A DNA stretch of 8,131 nucleotides. It comes from Propionibacteriaceae bacterium (GTDB lineage: Bacteria; Actinomycetota; Actinomycetes; Propionibacteriales; Propionibacteriaceae). The position numbers were made by a program, and so were the translations under genes. The stretch's first letter is position 1. Each line of letters opens with the position of its first letter. Where the stretch lies: positions 4,352-12,482 of the forward strand of contig PMBM01000026.1 of assembly GCA_003153855.1 (NCBI GenBank), given 5' to 3'. Below the pieces are notes generated by a model that had not been told where the DNA came from, made no database searches, and was given only the letters and a program-made list of their open reading frames with translations. This document shows, in pieces, positions 6,831 to 8,131 of this stretch.

Positions 6831-7784
6831 GTGGCCATCCCGGTCATCATCGACACGGACCCGGGCATCGACGACGCCATCGCCATCGCGCTGGCGTGCG
6901 CCAGCCCAGAGATCGACCTGCTCGGCATCACGACCGTCGGCGGTAACACCGGCATCGAGAACACGACCGGCAACGCGTTGAAGCTGCTGCACCTGTTCGG
7001 CCGTGACGACGTACCGGTCGGCGCCGGCGCTGCTCGAGCCCTGGCCTTCGAGGCCGACCTCGGCGACCCGACGATCCACGGCCAGGGCGGGCTCGGCGGC
7101 GTGGAGCTGGCGGTACCGGAGCGAGGCTCGGACCCGCGGGGCGCGCTGGGGCTGCTGGTCGACCTCGTCGAGAGCCACCCCGAGCCGATCACGCTGATCG
7201 CGATCGGGCCGCTCACGAACGTGGCGCTCTTCGCCGCGACCCGGCCCGACCTGTACGCGAAGCTCGACCGACTCGTCATCATGGGCGGCGGAGTCCACAT
7301 CACCGGCAACCACACCCCGACCGGCGAGTTCAACATCTGGTTCGACCCCGAGGCCGCGGCACGCGTCTTCTCGGCCGGTGTCGACGTCACGATGGTCGGC
7401 CTCGACGTGACCCACAAGGCGATGTTCGCCGGTACGGACTGGGCGCCGCTCCGAGGCGCGGACGCCGGCGCCGTCGGCACGGCGATCGCGGGGATGGTCG
7501 ACTTCTACGGCTCGTTCTACATGAGCCAGAACGGGTCGGACGCCACGGCCCAGCACGACTCGCTTGCCGTCGCAGCGGTCGTGAAGCCCGAGCTCGTGAC
7601 CACGCAGCACTGCTGGGTCGGCGTGGAGACCGCCGGCACGTTGACCCGCGGCATGACCGTCGCCGACCTCAAGGACGTCTGGAAGCAGACCCCCAACACC
7701 CACGTCGCCCTCGACGTCGACGTACCCGCCTTCATCGAGCTCCTCGTCGGCCGCATCGCCGACCTGGACGCGCGCCTGCGCTGA
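6831..7784 (+). CDS. Inosine-uridine preferring nucleoside N-ribohydrolase
   Basis: Hydrolyses the N-glycosidic bond of ribonucleosides to give free base and ribose in the cytoplasm. The 317 residues match the family. The calcium and ribose site is complete: DTDPGIDDA (8-16) with Asp10, Asp14 and Asp15, Asn39 in GGNT, His83 in IHG, Thr129 in GPLTN, Met151 in MGGG, Asn160, Glu166 and Asn168 in GEFNIW, and His242-Asp243 in QHDSLA. Positions agree closely with the Crithidia enzyme, so it should be active. Base preference (purine, pyrimidine or both) cannot be read. The GTG start follows the permease stop by nine bases with AGGAG at 6821-6825, so it is very probably in the same transcript. Its free ribose product explains the ribokinase upstream. 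RihA, RihB, RihC and plain IunH labels are all possible. Confidence 0.93.
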   Translation: MAIPVIIDTDPGIDDAIAIALACASPEIDLLGITTVGGNTGIENTTGNALKLLHLFGRDDVPVGAGAARALAFEADLGDPTIHGQGGLGGVELAVPERGSDPRGALGLLVDLVESHPEPITLIAIGPLTNVALFAATRPDLYAKLDRLVIMGGGVHITGNHTPTGEFNIWFDPEAAARVFSAGVDVTMVGLDVTHKAMFAGTDWAPLRGADAGAVGTAIAGMVDFYGSFYMSQNGSDATAQHDSLAVAAVVKPELVTTQHCWVGVETAGTLTRGMTVADLKDVWKQTPNTHVALDVDVPAFIELLVGRIADLDARLR

Positions 7785-7809
7785 CCCTAGGACCCGGGAG
7801 GTTCCGGGA

Positions 7810-7830
7810 CCCGGAGATCTCGGGCTTATG
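7810..7830 (+). repeat. 21-bp repeat, copy 1
   Basis: Forward copy ending CTCGGGCTTATG. It shares the first 16 bases, CCCGGAGATCTCGGGC, exactly with copy 2, which starts 50 bases later. Confidence 0.8.
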
Positions 7831-7859
7831 ACGGCCTCGGGGATCCGTATTCGAGGCAG

Positions 7860-7880
7860 CCCGGAGATCTCGGGCATACG
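7860..7880 (+). repeat. 21-bp repeat, copy 2
   Basis: Forward copy ending CTCGGGCATACG. It is the left arm of the inner hairpin formed with copy 3. Confidence 0.8.
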
Positions 7881-7897
7881 AGGCTCGTCCGGGCACC

Positions 7898-7918
7898 CAT
7901 ATGCCCGAGAACTTCGGG
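7898..7918 (-). repeat. 21-bp repeat, copy 3
   Basis: Inverted copy. On the - strand it reads CCCGAAGTT followed by CTCGGGCATATG. It is the right arm of the inner hairpin with copy 2. Confidence 0.8.
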
Positions 7919-7948
7919 ATCTCGTGCACGAGCCGAGCTCTGAAGGCT

Positions 7949-7969
7949 CATATGCCCGAGAAGTCCGTG
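7949..7969 (-). repeat. 21-bp repeat, copy 4
   Basis: Inverted copy. On the - strand it reads CACGGACTT followed by CTCGGGCATATG, the 12-base core being identical to copy 3. The copies start 51 bases apart, nearly the same spacing as copies 1 and 2. Confidence 0.75.
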
Positions 7970-7977
7970 GGTCGGCC

Positions 7978-8131
7978 TCAGGCAGCCAGCTCGATGATGT
8001 CGACGGCGGTGGGAACGTACTTCACGAGGGCACAGTTCTCGCGGACGAGCTCGTCGCCGACCTGGTTGCCTGTTGCCTTGTCGATGACTCGGCGACGGAG
8101 CTGGTTCGCGCGGAAGTGGTCGTCGCCGACG
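7978..8131 (-). CDS. C-terminal end of an unrecognised protein (partial)
   Basis: An open frame on the - strand runs in from the right edge and stops at a TGA (7978-7980). Fifty residues are visible, beginning VGDDHFRANQ and ending VDIIELAA. Third positions are almost all G or C, as in the surrounding genes, and no stop interrupts the frame. The fragment is soluble-looking, with no membrane segment, and shows an Arg-rich patch (QLRRRV) near its visible start. I do not recognise the family. It is convergent with the nucleoside operon, so it is a separate transcription unit and need not share its function. Confidence 0.7.
   Translation of the reverse strand, partial: VGDDHFRANQLRRRVIDKATGNQVGDELVRENCALVKYVPTAVDIIELAA

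Larger units (their letters stand above)
7785..7977. repeat. Palindrome-rich boundary between convergent genes
   Basis: This gene-free stretch separates the + strand hydrolase stop from the - strand stop at 7978-7980. From 7810 to 7969 it forms an imperfect 160-bp palindrome centred near 7889, made of four copies of a 21-bp repeat with diverged spacers. Copies 1 and 2 face right and copies 3 and 4 face left. Copy 2 with copy 3 can form a 21-position stem (18 Watson-Crick pairs, one G-U, two mismatches) with a 17-nt loop. Copies 1 and 4 could pair outside it (17 of 21 positions). Smaller palindromes lie within: CCGGGACCCGG (7804-7814), ACGAGGCTCGT (7878-7888) and CTCGTGCACGAG (7921-7932). It may be a bidirectional transcription end, a protein-binding array or a dispersed repeat element. 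No T-runs or target-site duplications were seen. Confidence 0.75.

Noticed and set aside
126..7791. CCTAGG at 126-131 and again at 7786-7791, flanking the gene cluster
   Set aside because: It is only a 6-base palindrome with no longer matching flanks and no sign of an integration or transposition boundary. Chance is the simplest explanation.
7810..7969. CRISPR array
   Set aside because: The repeats are in mixed orientation, only four in number and imperfect, and no cas genes are present. The symmetry indicates a palindrome rather than an array.
7785..7977. Insertion sequence remnant or MITE
   Set aside because: No transposase fragment, no clean terminal repeats at the outer edges and no target-site duplication could be found. 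The repeat family may still be dispersed in the genome.

Overview
The window is G+C-rich DNA in which almost every third codon position is G or C. It carries a lipoprotein signal of Gram-positive type and strong AGGAG-like ribosome binding sites. This fits a high-GC actinobacterium; genus and species cannot be read from the window. Nearly all of it is one same-direction (+ strand) nucleoside uptake and breakdown locus. A second gene enters from the right on the opposite strand.

Layout: 1-145 is a leader region with a small hairpin and a possible promoter. 146-859 encodes a DeoD-type (hexameric) purine nucleoside phosphorylase. 860-1014 is a gap holding a two-part palindrome centred on a possible -35 box. 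1015-1944 encodes a ribokinase of the PfkB family. A short gap with a 6-bp hairpin leads to a BMP/PnrA-family nucleoside-binding lipoprotein (2011-3060). A very stable C(UUCG)G hairpin follows. Next is a 927-residue protein that joins a double ATP-binding subunit and a complete permease in one chain (3136-5919). Its stop overlaps the start of the second permease (5916-6821) by 4 bases. Nine bases later begins an inosine-uridine nucleoside hydrolase (6831-7784). The last 350 bases hold a 160-bp imperfect palindrome built from four copies of a 21-bp repeat, then the C-terminal end of an unrecognised gene on the - strand.

How the genes work together (inference from family knowledge): the lipoprotein captures nucleosides outside the membrane and the fused ATPase-permease plus the second permease import them. 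Inside, the hydrolase splits nucleosides to base and free ribose, which the ribokinase traps as ribose 5-phosphate. The phosphorylase opens a parallel route to ribose 1-phosphate or deoxyribose 1-phosphate. The phosphopentomutase and aldolase that route would need are not in the window.

The points most worth following up are the ATPase-permease fusion, a DxDGDGxxD calcium-loop-like motif in its linker, the hairpins on both sides of the binding-protein gene, and the nested repeat palindrome at the convergent gene boundary.
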